Assembly: GCA_035516075.1 (NCBI GenBank)
Contig: DATJAQ010000214.1
Location: forward strand, 1-16,118
Reading direction: 5' to 3'
DNA from: Gp13-AA77 sp035516075
GTDB lineage: Bacteria; Acidobacteriota; Terriglobia; UBA7540
DNA: 16,118 nt
The translations under genes were made by a program, and so were the position numbers. Below, piece by piece: positions 7,679 to 14,130 of this stretch (within the stretch, counting starts at the first letter, position 1; every line of letters starts with the position of its first letter). Below the pieces are notes generated by a model. The model was not told the origin of the DNA, searched no databases, and saw only the letters and a program-made list of their open reading frames with translations.

Positions 7679-8305
7679 TCAAAACGGCGGCACGGGCCGG
7701 CCGGGCAGCTCGCGGCAATCGTAGCACCGCGGCTCGTAGGTCTCTTTGCCGCCTACGTGCACTTGAGGCGAATCGTAGGGCGCCGGCTTGCCGTCAATCA
7801 GCCGCTGGGGCAGGGCGGCGGGCTGACCGCACTGGGCGCAGAGGGGCGTCAGCCAGATGCAGTCGTGGCTGCTGCGGCAGAGGCCGAAGAGCAGAAGCGT
7901 GGAGCCGAAGGGCTCGCCTTTGAAATCGAGCGCCAGTCCGGAAGCCAGTACGCCGTAGCCGCGCTCCAGCAGCTCGTCCACCACGCGAAAGAAGCTGGAA
8001 TCGGCGGCGAAAAACTGCACTTCGTCGAAGGCGATCAGATGAAAGCGCGCCCCGCTGGCGGCCTCCTGCTCGCGCACCAGCCTGAGCGCCTGCCAGGGAT
8101 CGCGGGCGGGCACCTCCAGCGCCTCCATGCTCTTGCCGTGGTAGTCGCGGATCAGGCACTCGCCGCTGCGGGTGTCGATATCCGGTTTCAGCACCAGCAC
8201 TCGGCGCTTCCCGAACTGACGCAGGGTCTCGATCTCCAGGATCAACCGGCCGGTCTTGTTGCCAAACATGTTGCCGATGATCAGCTTTAACTCTCCGCGC
8301 GGCAT
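7679..8305 (-). CDS. tdk: Thymidine kinase (type II), variant Walker A
   Basis: It phosphorylates thymidine with ATP in nucleoside salvage. The 208-residue length fits type II thymidine kinases. Visible motifs are a P-loop at residues 11-18 (G-N-M-F-G-N-K-T), 'VLVLKPDIDTR' (36-46), the 'FDEVQFF' Walker B with catalytic E95, a lasso region with 'ALPQRLIDGKPAPY', 'YEPRC' at 190-194, and a zinc site of C156/C159 and C194/C197. The residue before the P-loop lysine is Asn16, where Gly is usual. ATG at 8305 has AAGGA 4 nt upstream. The frame is open to 8431, but that part lacks family similarity and overlaps the upstream gene. It lies 34 nt after the peroxiredoxin stop on the same strand and is likely co-transcribed. 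Confidence 0.93.
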   Translation of the reverse strand: MPRGELKLIIGNMFGNKTGRLILEIETLRQFGKRRVLVLKPDIDTRSGECLIRDYHGKSMEALEVPARDPWQALRLVREQEAASGARFHLIAFDEVQFFAADSSFFRVVDELLERGYGVLASGLALDFKGEPFGSTLLLFGLCRSSHDCIWLTPLCAQCGQPAALPQRLIDGKPAPYDSPQVHVGGKETYEPRCYDCRELPGRPVPPF

Positions 8306-8339
8306 GGCTTCCTTATCCTCGGATCGATCAGAATCGGAC

Positions 8340-8858
8340 TCAATGGCCGGGAGCAGCTTTGAGCAGCGAACATGACTGCACGGCCTTGGCGGGGTCGGCA
8401 GCCTCCCCACCCTCGCGGATATCGCGGACAATGCCCTCGGGGTCGATCACAAACGTTACCCGCTTGGCCACCCGGATCAGCGGGTAGAGAACACCGTATT
8501 CCTTCGTTACGTCCTTGGTCTCGTCACTCAGCACCGGAAAGGTCAGGCCGAGCTCGGCGGCGAAGGCTTTGTTGCGCGACGCCGGGTCCACGCTGATGCC
8601 GATCACTTCCGCGCCCGCCTTCTTGAACTTGGCGATATCAGCCTGATACGCCAGAAGCTCCTTCCTTCACCCCGGCGTGAACGCTCGAATGTAGAAGGCG
8701 AGCACCACGCTCTTCTTTCCCCGAAATTCGCTGAGCCGAACGGGGCGCCCGTTCTGGTCGTTCAGGACAAAGTCCGGGGCCGGCTGGCCCATACGAGGGG
8801 GACCGCTCACCGCTGCACCGGCAACTATCGCCGCGAGCACCACAAGAGCAGCTTGCAT
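8340..8858 (-). CDS. Selenocysteine-containing peroxiredoxin (AhpC/TSA-BCP type), TGA recoded as Sec
   Basis: This is one 172-residue peroxiredoxin if the in-frame TGA at 8667-8669 is read as selenocysteine (Sec64). Upstream is 'MGQPAPDFVLNDQNGRPVRL', the usual thioredoxin-fold entry, then 'VVLAFYIRAFTPG'. The TGA follows, and the same frame continues 'RKELLAYQAD...GAEVIGISVD...FPVLSDETKDVTKEYGVL...KRVTFVIDPEGIVR'. TGA occupies the peroxidatic Cys position of the T-x-x-C motif. T61 and R133 complete the catalytic set. Its only cysteine, C163, could be resolving. Residues 1-19 look like a signal or anchor segment without basic residues. ATG at 8858 is favoured because a TATAAT lies at 8922-8927; ATG at 8873 would add five residues. 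It reduces peroxides at the expense of thiols. The alternative is a Cys-to-stop mutation. Confidence 0.85.
8625..8660 (-). promoter_or_regulatory. Bacterial SECIS-like stem-loop downstream of the Sec UGA
   Basis: Six nucleotides after the UGA, the mRNA can form a lower stem GAGCUU/AAGUUC (6 bp, one G-U) and a 2-nt CU bulge on the 5' side. Above this are GGCG/CGCC (4 bp), one bulged U on the 3' side, UAUCA/UGAUA (5 bp) and loop GGC (8641-8643). The loop starts 24 nt after UGA and begins with G, as SelB-binding elements require. It lies within the coding sequence, as bacterial SECIS elements do. Confidence 0.75.
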
Positions 8859-8921
8859 GGAAGGTTCCGCCATTTCTGCCGGGTGCGGGCACCGAGCTCC
8901 GCTGCCGACCGGGAAACGGTG

Positions 8922-8927
8922 ATTATA
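8922..8927 (-). promoter_or_regulatory. Putative -10 box of the selenoperoxiredoxin-tdk operon
   Basis: A minus-strand consensus TATAAT, in the same CGCTATAAT context as the ligA box, would start transcription near 8915. That excludes the upstream ATG at 8945 as a start. No good -35 is seen. Confidence 0.45.
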
Positions 8928-8945
8928 GCGCCAGACGGGCGCCAT

Positions 8946-9414
8946 CCCTACGCCTTACTCTTGCCGGACTGGCGGGCTCAGCAGGTGTAAGTGATGCGCC
9001 TTGCGTTCCGTATAGGCTAAGTGGGGCAGCGCCAACCACAAGAAGTCGTCCGCCGTTTGACCGCGAAGACCTGGGCGGCCACAATTGACTTGACGGGCAG
9101 TCACAGGCACGGCCAGTCAGCAGCGGGAATTCCGAACGGGCCGACAGCGGCGCCCGGCGGACGCAACAAGCGGAGCGCGGGCACGCTGGCCGCCAAGCTG
9201 GCATACGCGGGGATGTGGTTGATATCATCGCCGCGCGCCCCCATTTTTCAGCGCTCAATCAGGGCTTCAGCATGTTCGCCGGCCCGGTCTCCGAGCAGCT
9301 GGCGCGCGGTGACGAGGCGCGATCCCGACGCGGCGGCTGACCTTCGCCGGCCGCGAAGCAATTGCAGGCTCTGATTCGACACGGCCTTTTTCGCAATCCG
9401 GAGGAACATCTCTG
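8946..9414. other. Intergenic region without a recognised gene
   Basis: About 470 nt separate the divergent peroxiredoxin and efflux operons. Open frames exist on both strands (for example 9021-9374 plus and 9258-8923 minus). Their products are Arg/Ala/Ser-rich with no recognisable fold, and no ribosome-binding site supports them. A hairpin CTTCGC-CGGCC-GCGAAG lies at 9342-9358, about 57 nt before the HlyD-like gene. No clear sigma70 promoter was found; TTGATA at 9219 lacks a good partner. Regulatory sequence for the efflux operon probably lies here. Confidence 0.4.
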
Positions 9415-10464
9415 ATGCGCAAGCTTCTTATCCTCGTGCTGATTGCCGGCGCGGCCGGTGCGGGGCTTTACTACCTTTACGGTCGGCCGGTGACCACGCT
9501 CGCCCTCACCGGTATCGTCACCACCGACGACGTGGTGCTGAGTTCCCAGGTGCAAGGCCAGATCCAGCAGATGCTGGTGAAGGAAGGCGACCCGGTGAAG
9601 AGCGGCCAACTGCTGGCCACGATTGTGCCCCAGGAACTCGCAGCCCAGCGGGCGTACTATGCGCACGCCGAAGAGGGCCAGGCCGCCTCGGTCGCATCGG
9701 CGCGCTCGGCGCTTCAGTATCAGGAGCTTCAGACGCGCAACCAGATCGATCAGGCGCAGGCTTCGCTCGCCTCGGCCGAGGCCCAACAAAAGGAGGCCGC
9801 CGCCGATTTGGAGAACGACCAGTTGAACTATCAGCGCACCCACAGCCTGTTTCAGCAAGGCATCGTGCCAGCTTCCTCGGACGATACGGCCCGCACCACG
9901 CTCGACGCCGCCCAAGCGCACTTGCAGGCGTTGAAGCAGCAAGTGGACGCGGCGCGGGCGGCTGTGGAGCTGGCGCGCTCGAACCTCGAGCAGGTCAGAG
10001 TCCGCGAAAACGAGCTTGCCGCCAGCATGCACCAGTTGGCGGCTGCCGGCGCGCAAAAAACGGAGGCCCAGGTGCGCCTCGGCTACACCGAGATCCGCTC
10101 GCCCCTCGACGGCTTTGTCGACACGCGGGCGGCGCTGCAGGGCGAGGTGGTGAACGTGGCTCAGCCCATCCTCACCCTCATCAACCCGGACAACCTGTGG
10201 GTGCGCATCGACGTACCTGAAACCTATATCGACCGGATTCGCCTGGGCGAACAGCTTCCGGTGCGGTTGCCGTCCGGCGAAGAGCGCGCGGGAACGGTGT
10301 TCTATCGCGGCGCGGACGCCAGCTTCGCCACCCAGCGCGACGTGAGCCGCACCAAGCGCGACATTAAAACGTTCGAGGTTCGCCTGCGGGTAGACAACCC
10401 GGACCGCGCCCTGGCCGTGGGCATGAGCGCCTACGTGACCGTGCCGATCGGGAACGCGAAGTGA
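9415..10464 (+). CDS. HlyD/EmrA-type membrane fusion protein (YbhG-like)
   Basis: The 349-residue periplasmic adaptor of an exporter is anchored by one N-terminal helix (residues 4-21, after Met-Arg-Lys). A lipoyl/barrel-sandwich half-motif lies at about 42-72 ('SSQVQGQIQQMLVKEGDPV'). A long Ala/Gln-rich alpha-helical coiled coil covers about 76-215. The second half-motif and beta-barrel follow: 'LGYTEIRSPLDGFVDTR', then 'NPDNLWVRIDVPETYIDRIRLGE' and 'VGMSAYVTVPIG'. It should bridge the ABC pump encoded next to an outer-membrane channel; no TolC-like gene is in the window. ATG is preceded by GGAGGA (9400-9405). It is the first gene of the efflux operon. Confidence 0.93.
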   Translation: MRKLLILVLIAGAAGAGLYYLYGRPVTTLALTGIVTTDDVVLSSQVQGQIQQMLVKEGDPVKSGQLLATIVPQELAAQRAYYAHAEEGQAASVASARSALQYQELQTRNQIDQAQASLASAEAQQKEAAADLENDQLNYQRTHSLFQQGIVPASSDDTARTTLDAAQAHLQALKQQVDAARAAVELARSNLEQVRVRENELAASMHQLAAAGAQKTEAQVRLGYTEIRSPLDGFVDTRAALQGEVVNVAQPILTLINPDNLWVRIDVPETYIDRIRLGEQLPVRLPSGEERAGTVFYRGADASFATQRDVSRTKRDIKTFEVRLRVDNPDRALAVGMSAYVTVPIGNAK

Positions 10465-10469
10465 AGTAA

Positions 10470-10544
10470 GTGACAAGTGACGAGCGATCTGCGGCACTAC
10501 AGCCTTTGTGCCTTGGTTGCCGCTGGCCACTCGTCACTTGTCAC
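10470..10544. repeat. GTGAC-heptamer inverted repeat in the efflux operon
   Basis: Perfect 15-nt arms (GTGACAAGTGACGAG at 10470-10484; its reverse complement at 10530-10544) are separated by 45 nt. A second small hairpin GGCAC/GTGCC (10493-10497 with 10508-10512) nests inside. Each arm is made of 7-nt repeats of the form GTGACNA; the right side carries a third unit to 10553. It fills the 97-nt gap between the adaptor and ATPase genes. It looks like a short interspersed repeat and could form an mRNA stem. Confidence 0.7.
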
Positions 10545-10561
10545 GAGTCACTTCTCTTGAG

Positions 10562-11551
10562 ATGGCTGCCATCGAAGTCGAACAAATCGAGAAGAAGTTC
10601 GGCGACTTTACCGCCGTGGACCACGTCAGCTTCGACGTGGCGCAAGGCGAGATCTTCGGATTACTGGGCCCGAACGGCGCCGGCAAGTCCACCCTGATCC
10701 GCATGCTGACCACCCTCATCGAGCCCACTTCGGGCACGGCACGGGTGAACGGCTTTGACATCCGCCAGCACCCCAACGACGTCCGCAAGTGCATCGGCGT
10801 GATTCCGCAGGCCGCGACCTCCGACCTCGATCTGAGCCTGGAAGAGAACCTGATGATCTTCGCCAAACTCTACAGCGTGCCGCGCGAGCATCGCAAGCGC
10901 GACGTGAAGGAGCTGCTGGATTCCGTCGATCTGGGCTCCTGGGCGGACAAGCCCGTCAAGTTCCTTTCCGGAGGCATGCGCCGGCGTCTCGAGATCGCGC
11001 GCGGACTTGTCCACCAGCCCAAGATCTTTTTTCTCGACGAACCCACCACCGGTCTCGACCCGGTTTCGCGCGTGGCCGTGTGGGAGATGCTGGTGCGCCT
11101 CAAAGGCGAGCGCCAGTTGACCATCCTGGTGACCACGCACTATATGGACGAGGCGGACAAACTCGCCGACCGTGTGGCCATCGTCGACCACGGGAAGCTG
11201 GTGGCGCTCGATACGCCTTTCAAGCTGAAGGCCTCGATCCCCGGCGAGAACATGCTGGAGGTGAGCTTCTCCGGCGCGCCCCCGGATTGGACCCAGACGC
11301 TCGAAGGTTTGCCCGAAGTCGCCAGCGTGAAGCTGTACGACCACGTTTACCGCATCGCGTCGCGCAACGGGCCGCGCACCACGGTGGAACTGGTGGAAGC
11401 AGCGCGCCGCGCGGGCGTGACCGTCACCGCCCTCTCCGTGCAGTCCGCGACCCTCGACGACGTTTTTATGCACTTCACCGGACGCCAGCTTCGCGACGAA
11501 CTGCAGGACGCGGCCAGGTACGATCCGACCTTCATGTACCAGAAGGGCTAG
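10562..11551 (+). CDS. ABC transporter ATP-binding protein (drug-export type)
   Basis: The 329-residue cytoplasmic ATPase powers the permease encoded next to it. Walker A GPNGAGKST is at 36-44, Q-loop Q83 in 'VIPQAA', signature LSGGM at 135-139, Walker B 'IFFLDE' at 155-160, D-loop after 'PTTGLDP', and switch H193 in 'TTHYMDEAD'. The C-terminal extension with 'VQSATLDDVFMHFTGRQLRD' is typical of DrrA/YbhF-like exporters of drugs and other hydrophobic compounds; YbhF itself has two nucleotide-binding domains and this protein has one. The start is ATG at 10562, directly after the heptamer repeat. The ribosome-binding site is weak (TTGAG). The permease follows after 16 nt. The transported substrate is not known. 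Confidence 0.95.
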   Translation: MAAIEVEQIEKKFGDFTAVDHVSFDVAQGEIFGLLGPNGAGKSTLIRMLTTLIEPTSGTARVNGFDIRQHPNDVRKCIGVIPQAATSDLDLSLEENLMIFAKLYSVPREHRKRDVKELLDSVDLGSWADKPVKFLSGGMRRRLEIARGLVHQPKIFFLDEPTTGLDPVSRVAVWEMLVRLKGERQLTILVTTHYMDEADKLADRVAIVDHGKLVALDTPFKLKASIPGENMLEVSFSGAPPDWTQTLEGLPEVASVKLYDHVYRIASRNGPRTTVELVEAARRAGVTVTALSVQSATLDDVFMHFTGRQLRDELQDAARYDPTFMYQKG

Positions 11552-11567
11552 GCAGCCGGCAACTCTT

Positions 11568-12680
11568 ATGAACCGCATCTGGGCCCTCATCGAACGCGAC
11601 CTCCGCCGTTTCCGGCGCAGCCCCACTCTGATCATCGTCTCGATGGTGTTCCCCATCATTCAGCTCGTCGTGCTCGGCTACGCTTTCGGCGGCAAGCTCA
11701 AGCACCTGAAGATCGGCGTGGTGGATCAGGACCACCAGGTGACCGCCGTCAAGTTGCGCGAGCTGCTCAGCGCTGTGGCGGTAAACGCCGAAACCGTCAT
11801 TCCCATCACCTACGACGATCGCGGGCGCGCCCTCGCGGACCTCCGGAACGGGCGGCTGAACGGCGTGCTGAACATCCCGCCCCATTTTTCGAGAGACGTC
11901 CTCGCAGGCACCGCGCCCCAGGTGGCGCTGGTGGAAGACAACACCGACCAGTTCATTTCGTCCACCCTTGAGGGCGTCTTCACCGGCCTGGTAGGCGCCT
12001 TCGACACGCCGGGCGCGGCGCCGCGGATTCCAACCCAGGCCACGCTTTCGGTGGTGGAAGTCTATCCCTATGTTCCCTACATTCAGTACCTGCTGCCGGG
12101 CTCCATCGTGCTGTCGATCTTCGTGATGGTGATGATCGGAGGCGGCATCATCTTCATCGACGACAAGGCGCGCGGCCTGCACGAAGGCTACCTGGTAACG
12201 CCCATCAGCAAGTTCGAGCTCATCATGGGCTTCAACCTTTCCGGGACCGTCAAAGCCATCCTCTCGGGGATGGTCCTGATGACCGTCGGCTCGCTGATCG
12301 CGGGCACTCCCGAGCCTTTCGATCCCTTGCGCCTGCTGCGGCTGTTCGTGATGATCGTGGTCACCGCCCTGGCGCTGGTCAGTATGATGTTCCTCATCAT
12401 GGTGCGCGTCAGTGATCCGCTAGTCCCGCGCGCGGTGTTCGGCGTGCTGAATACCCTGCTGTTCTTCCCGAGCGGCGCCGTCTATCCCGTGCAGGCGTTT
12501 CCGGCCTGGATGCGAGCCATCTCCACCGTCGATCCCTTCAGCTACGCCGTTCACGCCTTCAAGAGTCTCTTGCTGAAGAACACGGGGATGACCGCGATTT
12601 ACGGTGATCTTGCGTACCTGGCGATATTCGCCCTTCTCGCCATGGCTGCCGCCACGGCGCTCTTTCGACGAACGCTCTGA
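11568..12680 (+). CDS. ABC-2 type transporter permease (DrrB/YbhR-like)
   Basis: The 370-residue membrane half of the exporter has the ABC-2 layout. A cytoplasmic amphipathic start 'IERDLRRFRRSP' precedes helix 1 (about 20-40). A large extracytoplasmic domain (about 43-170) follows, then helices near 175-197, 222-246, 257-280, 289-308 and 347-366. 'LLPGSIVLSIF' and 'DPFSYAVHAFKSLLL' are family-typical positions. Only one permease gene is present, unlike the ybhFSR locus with two, so a homodimer is likely. ATG start, 16 nt after the ATPase stop; the acetyltransferase begins 13 nt beyond its own stop. Confidence 0.93.
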   Translation: MNRIWALIERDLRRFRRSPTLIIVSMVFPIIQLVVLGYAFGGKLKHLKIGVVDQDHQVTAVKLRELLSAVAVNAETVIPITYDDRGRALADLRNGRLNGVLNIPPHFSRDVLAGTAPQVALVEDNTDQFISSTLEGVFTGLVGAFDTPGAAPRIPTQATLSVVEVYPYVPYIQYLLPGSIVLSIFVMVMIGGGIIFIDDKARGLHEGYLVTPISKFELIMGFNLSGTVKAILSGMVLMTVGSLIAGTPEPFDPLRLLRLFVMIVVTALALVSMMFLIMVRVSDPLVPRAVFGVLNTLLFFPSGAVYPVQAFPAWMRAISTVDPFSYAVHAFKSLLLKNTGMTAIYGDLAYLAIFALLAMAAATALFRRTL

Positions 12681-12693
12681 AGACTCTGTGCTC

Positions 12694-13188
12694 ATGGAAT
12701 ACCTGATCGAACCTCTCCAACCTGCCGACTGGGAACAAGTGCGGGCGATCTACCTCGAAGGTATCGCCACCCGCAACGCCACCTTCGAGACTGGCGCACC
12801 CGCCTGGGAACAATGGGATGCCGCGCACCTTCGCGACGGGCGACTGGTAGCTCGCGCGAAGGACGCCGTGCTCGGCTGGGCGGCGCTCACGCCGGTCTCG
12901 AGGCGCCGCTGCTATGCCGGCGTGGCCGAAGCAAGCGTTTACGTCGGTGGCCGACATACGGGCCACGGAATCGGTTCGGCGTTGCTGCGCACCTTGATCG
13001 AAACCTCCGAACGGAACGGGATCTGGACCCTCCAGGCCGGCATCTTCCCGGAAAATCCCGCCAGCCTGGCGCTCGTGAAGAAGCACGGCTTCCGCGAAGT
13101 CGGGCGGCGCGAAAGGCTCGCCAAGCTCGACGGCTTGTGGCGCGACGTGCTGCTTCTTGAGCGGCGAAGTCAGATTGCAGGCGGTTGA
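12694..13188 (+). CDS. GNAT N-acetyltransferase (phosphinothricin-acetyltransferase-like)
   Basis: The 164-residue cytoplasmic enzyme is predicted to transfer acetyl from acetyl-CoA to an amine. It opens with 'IEPLQPADWEQVRAIYLEGIATRNATFE' (5-32), the typical start of the phosphinothricin/methionine-derivative acetyltransferase subgroup. The acetyl-CoA pyrophosphate loop is 'GGRHTGHGIGSALL' (85-98), with the Arg-x-x-Gly-x-Gly pattern. 'FPENPASLALVKKHGFREVG' (118-137) is the conserved last helix and strand. ATG at 12694 is chosen, though a GTG at 12688 is possible; neither has a strong ribosome-binding site. Its 13-nt spacing from the permease implies co-transcription with the exporter, hence a detoxification role by inference. 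The real substrate is unknown. Confidence 0.9.
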   Translation: MEYLIEPLQPADWEQVRAIYLEGIATRNATFETGAPAWEQWDAAHLRDGRLVARAKDAVLGWAALTPVSRRRCYAGVAEASVYVGGRHTGHGIGSALLRTLIETSERNGIWTLQAGIFPENPASLALVKKHGFREVGRRERLAKLDGLWRDVLLLERRSQIAGG

Positions 13189-13282
13189 CGAGAACCCCCT
13201 TGCGCCTCCCTGAAATACTGAAACGACCGCTCTGCGGCTGGTGTCTATGCAAGCGAGAGGTGCCGAGTTGTGCCGGCGGCCA

Positions 13283-13314
13283 GCCGGTTCCCTCCGCCTC
13301 TTACGGAGGCCGGC
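13283..13314 (+). promoter_or_regulatory. Hairpin covering the ribosome-binding site of the TonB-like gene
   Basis: GCCGG (13283-13287) pairs with CCGGC (13310-13314), and CCTCCG (13291-13296) pairs with CGGAGG (13304-13309). The stem has 11 bp, one UUC bulge and a 7-nt loop. The right arm contains the GGAGG Shine-Dalgarno of the next gene, whose ATG is 2 nt beyond the stem. Confidence 0.5.
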
Positions 13315-13315
13315 C

Positions 13316-14023
13316 ATGTTCGAAAACTCCCTGCTGCAGTCTTCCGCCCGGCGCGCCGCGATTCCGATGGGGTATGTCATCGACGGAGCGCTGCTTGCAT
13401 TGCTCGTGCTCTATCCCCTGATTCACATGCAGGCGCTCCCAAAGTCTGCGGCTGGCATCGTCGATGTCGTGCCGTCTCCGCCTCCGGCGGCGCCTAGCCC
13501 CGTGCGCACCGCGACTCCTGCCCGGAGGGCTGCGTCCACGGCGCTGAGTGCGCCAGTCGCCATTCCCAACTTCATCGCTCGAGCGCCGGCTGCTCCGGAA
13601 CTCGCGCCAGCCGCCACGCTGGCCGGCGGCGTGCCCTGGGGAAACCAGAACGGCCTGTCCGATGACCTGTGGAACAACGTCGGCGCCGGGGTTCCTGCTC
13701 CGCCTCCTCGCCCCGCCAGGCTTCCGGCCGCGGCCAGGGTGCGCGTGGGAGGGCAAGTGGAGGCTGCAAAGCTCATCCTCCAGGTGGAACCGCGATATCC
13801 AGCGCTCGCGCAGGCAGCGCACGTTCAGGGAACCGTGCGGCTGGAAGCCGTGATCAGCCCTTCGGGCACCATCCAAAGCCTTCGCGCCGTCAGTGGCCCG
13901 CCGCTGCTGATCCAGGCTGCTGTCGATGCCGTGGCGCGCTGGCGCTACCAGCCGACGCTCTTGAACGGAGAGCCGGTGGAAGTGTCGACTGAGATCGACG
14001 TGACCTTCAAGCTGGGCGAGTAG
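13316..14023 (+). CDS. TonB-family energy-transducing protein (TonB C-terminal domain)
   Basis: The 235-residue protein has one membrane helix near residues 21-37 after a short cytoplasmic start. A Pro/Ala-rich periplasmic linker covers about 52-140, and the TonB C-terminal domain about 147-233: 'GGQVEAAKLILQVEPRYPALAQ', 'VQGTVRLEAVISPSGTIQSL', 'AVDAVARWRYQPTLLNGEPV'. TonB proteins couple the proton-motive force to outer-membrane receptors; no ExbB/ExbD or receptor gene is in the window. This architecture is common in Acidobacteriota. ATG at 13316 has GGAGG (13305-13309) 6 nt upstream and begins 'MFENSLLQSS'. The frame runs on to 13241 but that part is not protein-like. That Shine-Dalgarno sits in a hairpin. 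Confidence 0.88.
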   Translation: MFENSLLQSSARRAAIPMGYVIDGALLALLVLYPLIHMQALPKSAAGIVDVVPSPPPAAPSPVRTATPARRAASTALSAPVAIPNFIARAPAAPELAPAATLAGGVPWGNQNGLSDDLWNNVGAGVPAPPPRPARLPAAARVRVGGQVEAAKLILQVEPRYPALAQAAHVQGTVRLEAVISPSGTIQSLRAVSGPPLLIQAAVDAVARWRYQPTLLNGEPVEVSTEIDVTFKLGE

Positions 14024-14062
14024 ATTCGCGCCCGCGGCGCCACCCCTTACGCCGGCCTGGGT

Positions 14063-14068
14063 TACAAT
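14063..14068 (+). promoter_or_regulatory. Putative -10 box of the small membrane-anchored protein gene
   Basis: TACAAT is 62 nt before the ATG at 14131, and the sequence after the TonB-like stop is otherwise empty. No matching -35 is visible, so confidence is low. Confidence 0.3.
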
Positions 14069-14130
14069 TGAAGTTTGATCCGGCGCCCGCCGTCAGAATC
14101 TTCAGACGGATCGACCGGCGCGATTCCGTT

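Noticed and set aside
8340..8945. Two separate genes or a frameshifted peroxiredoxin pseudogene
   Set aside because: Both halves are in the same frame, separated only by one TGA at the catalytic Cys position and followed by a SECIS-like hairpin. No other lesion is seen.
9342..9358. Intrinsic terminator before the efflux operon
   Set aside because: The 6-bp stem is followed by CAATTGC and not by a U-tract on either strand.
9021..9374. Possible small gene in the 8859-9414 gap
   Set aside because: The product is low-complexity and Arg/Ala/Ser-rich, with no ribosome-binding site and no recognisable fold.
13189..13282. Riboswitch or ECF-sigma promoter before the TonB-like gene
   Set aside because: I compared it by eye with c-di-GMP, cobalamin and ZTP riboswitch core motifs and with GAAC/TCTGA-type ECF promoters. 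None matched convincingly.
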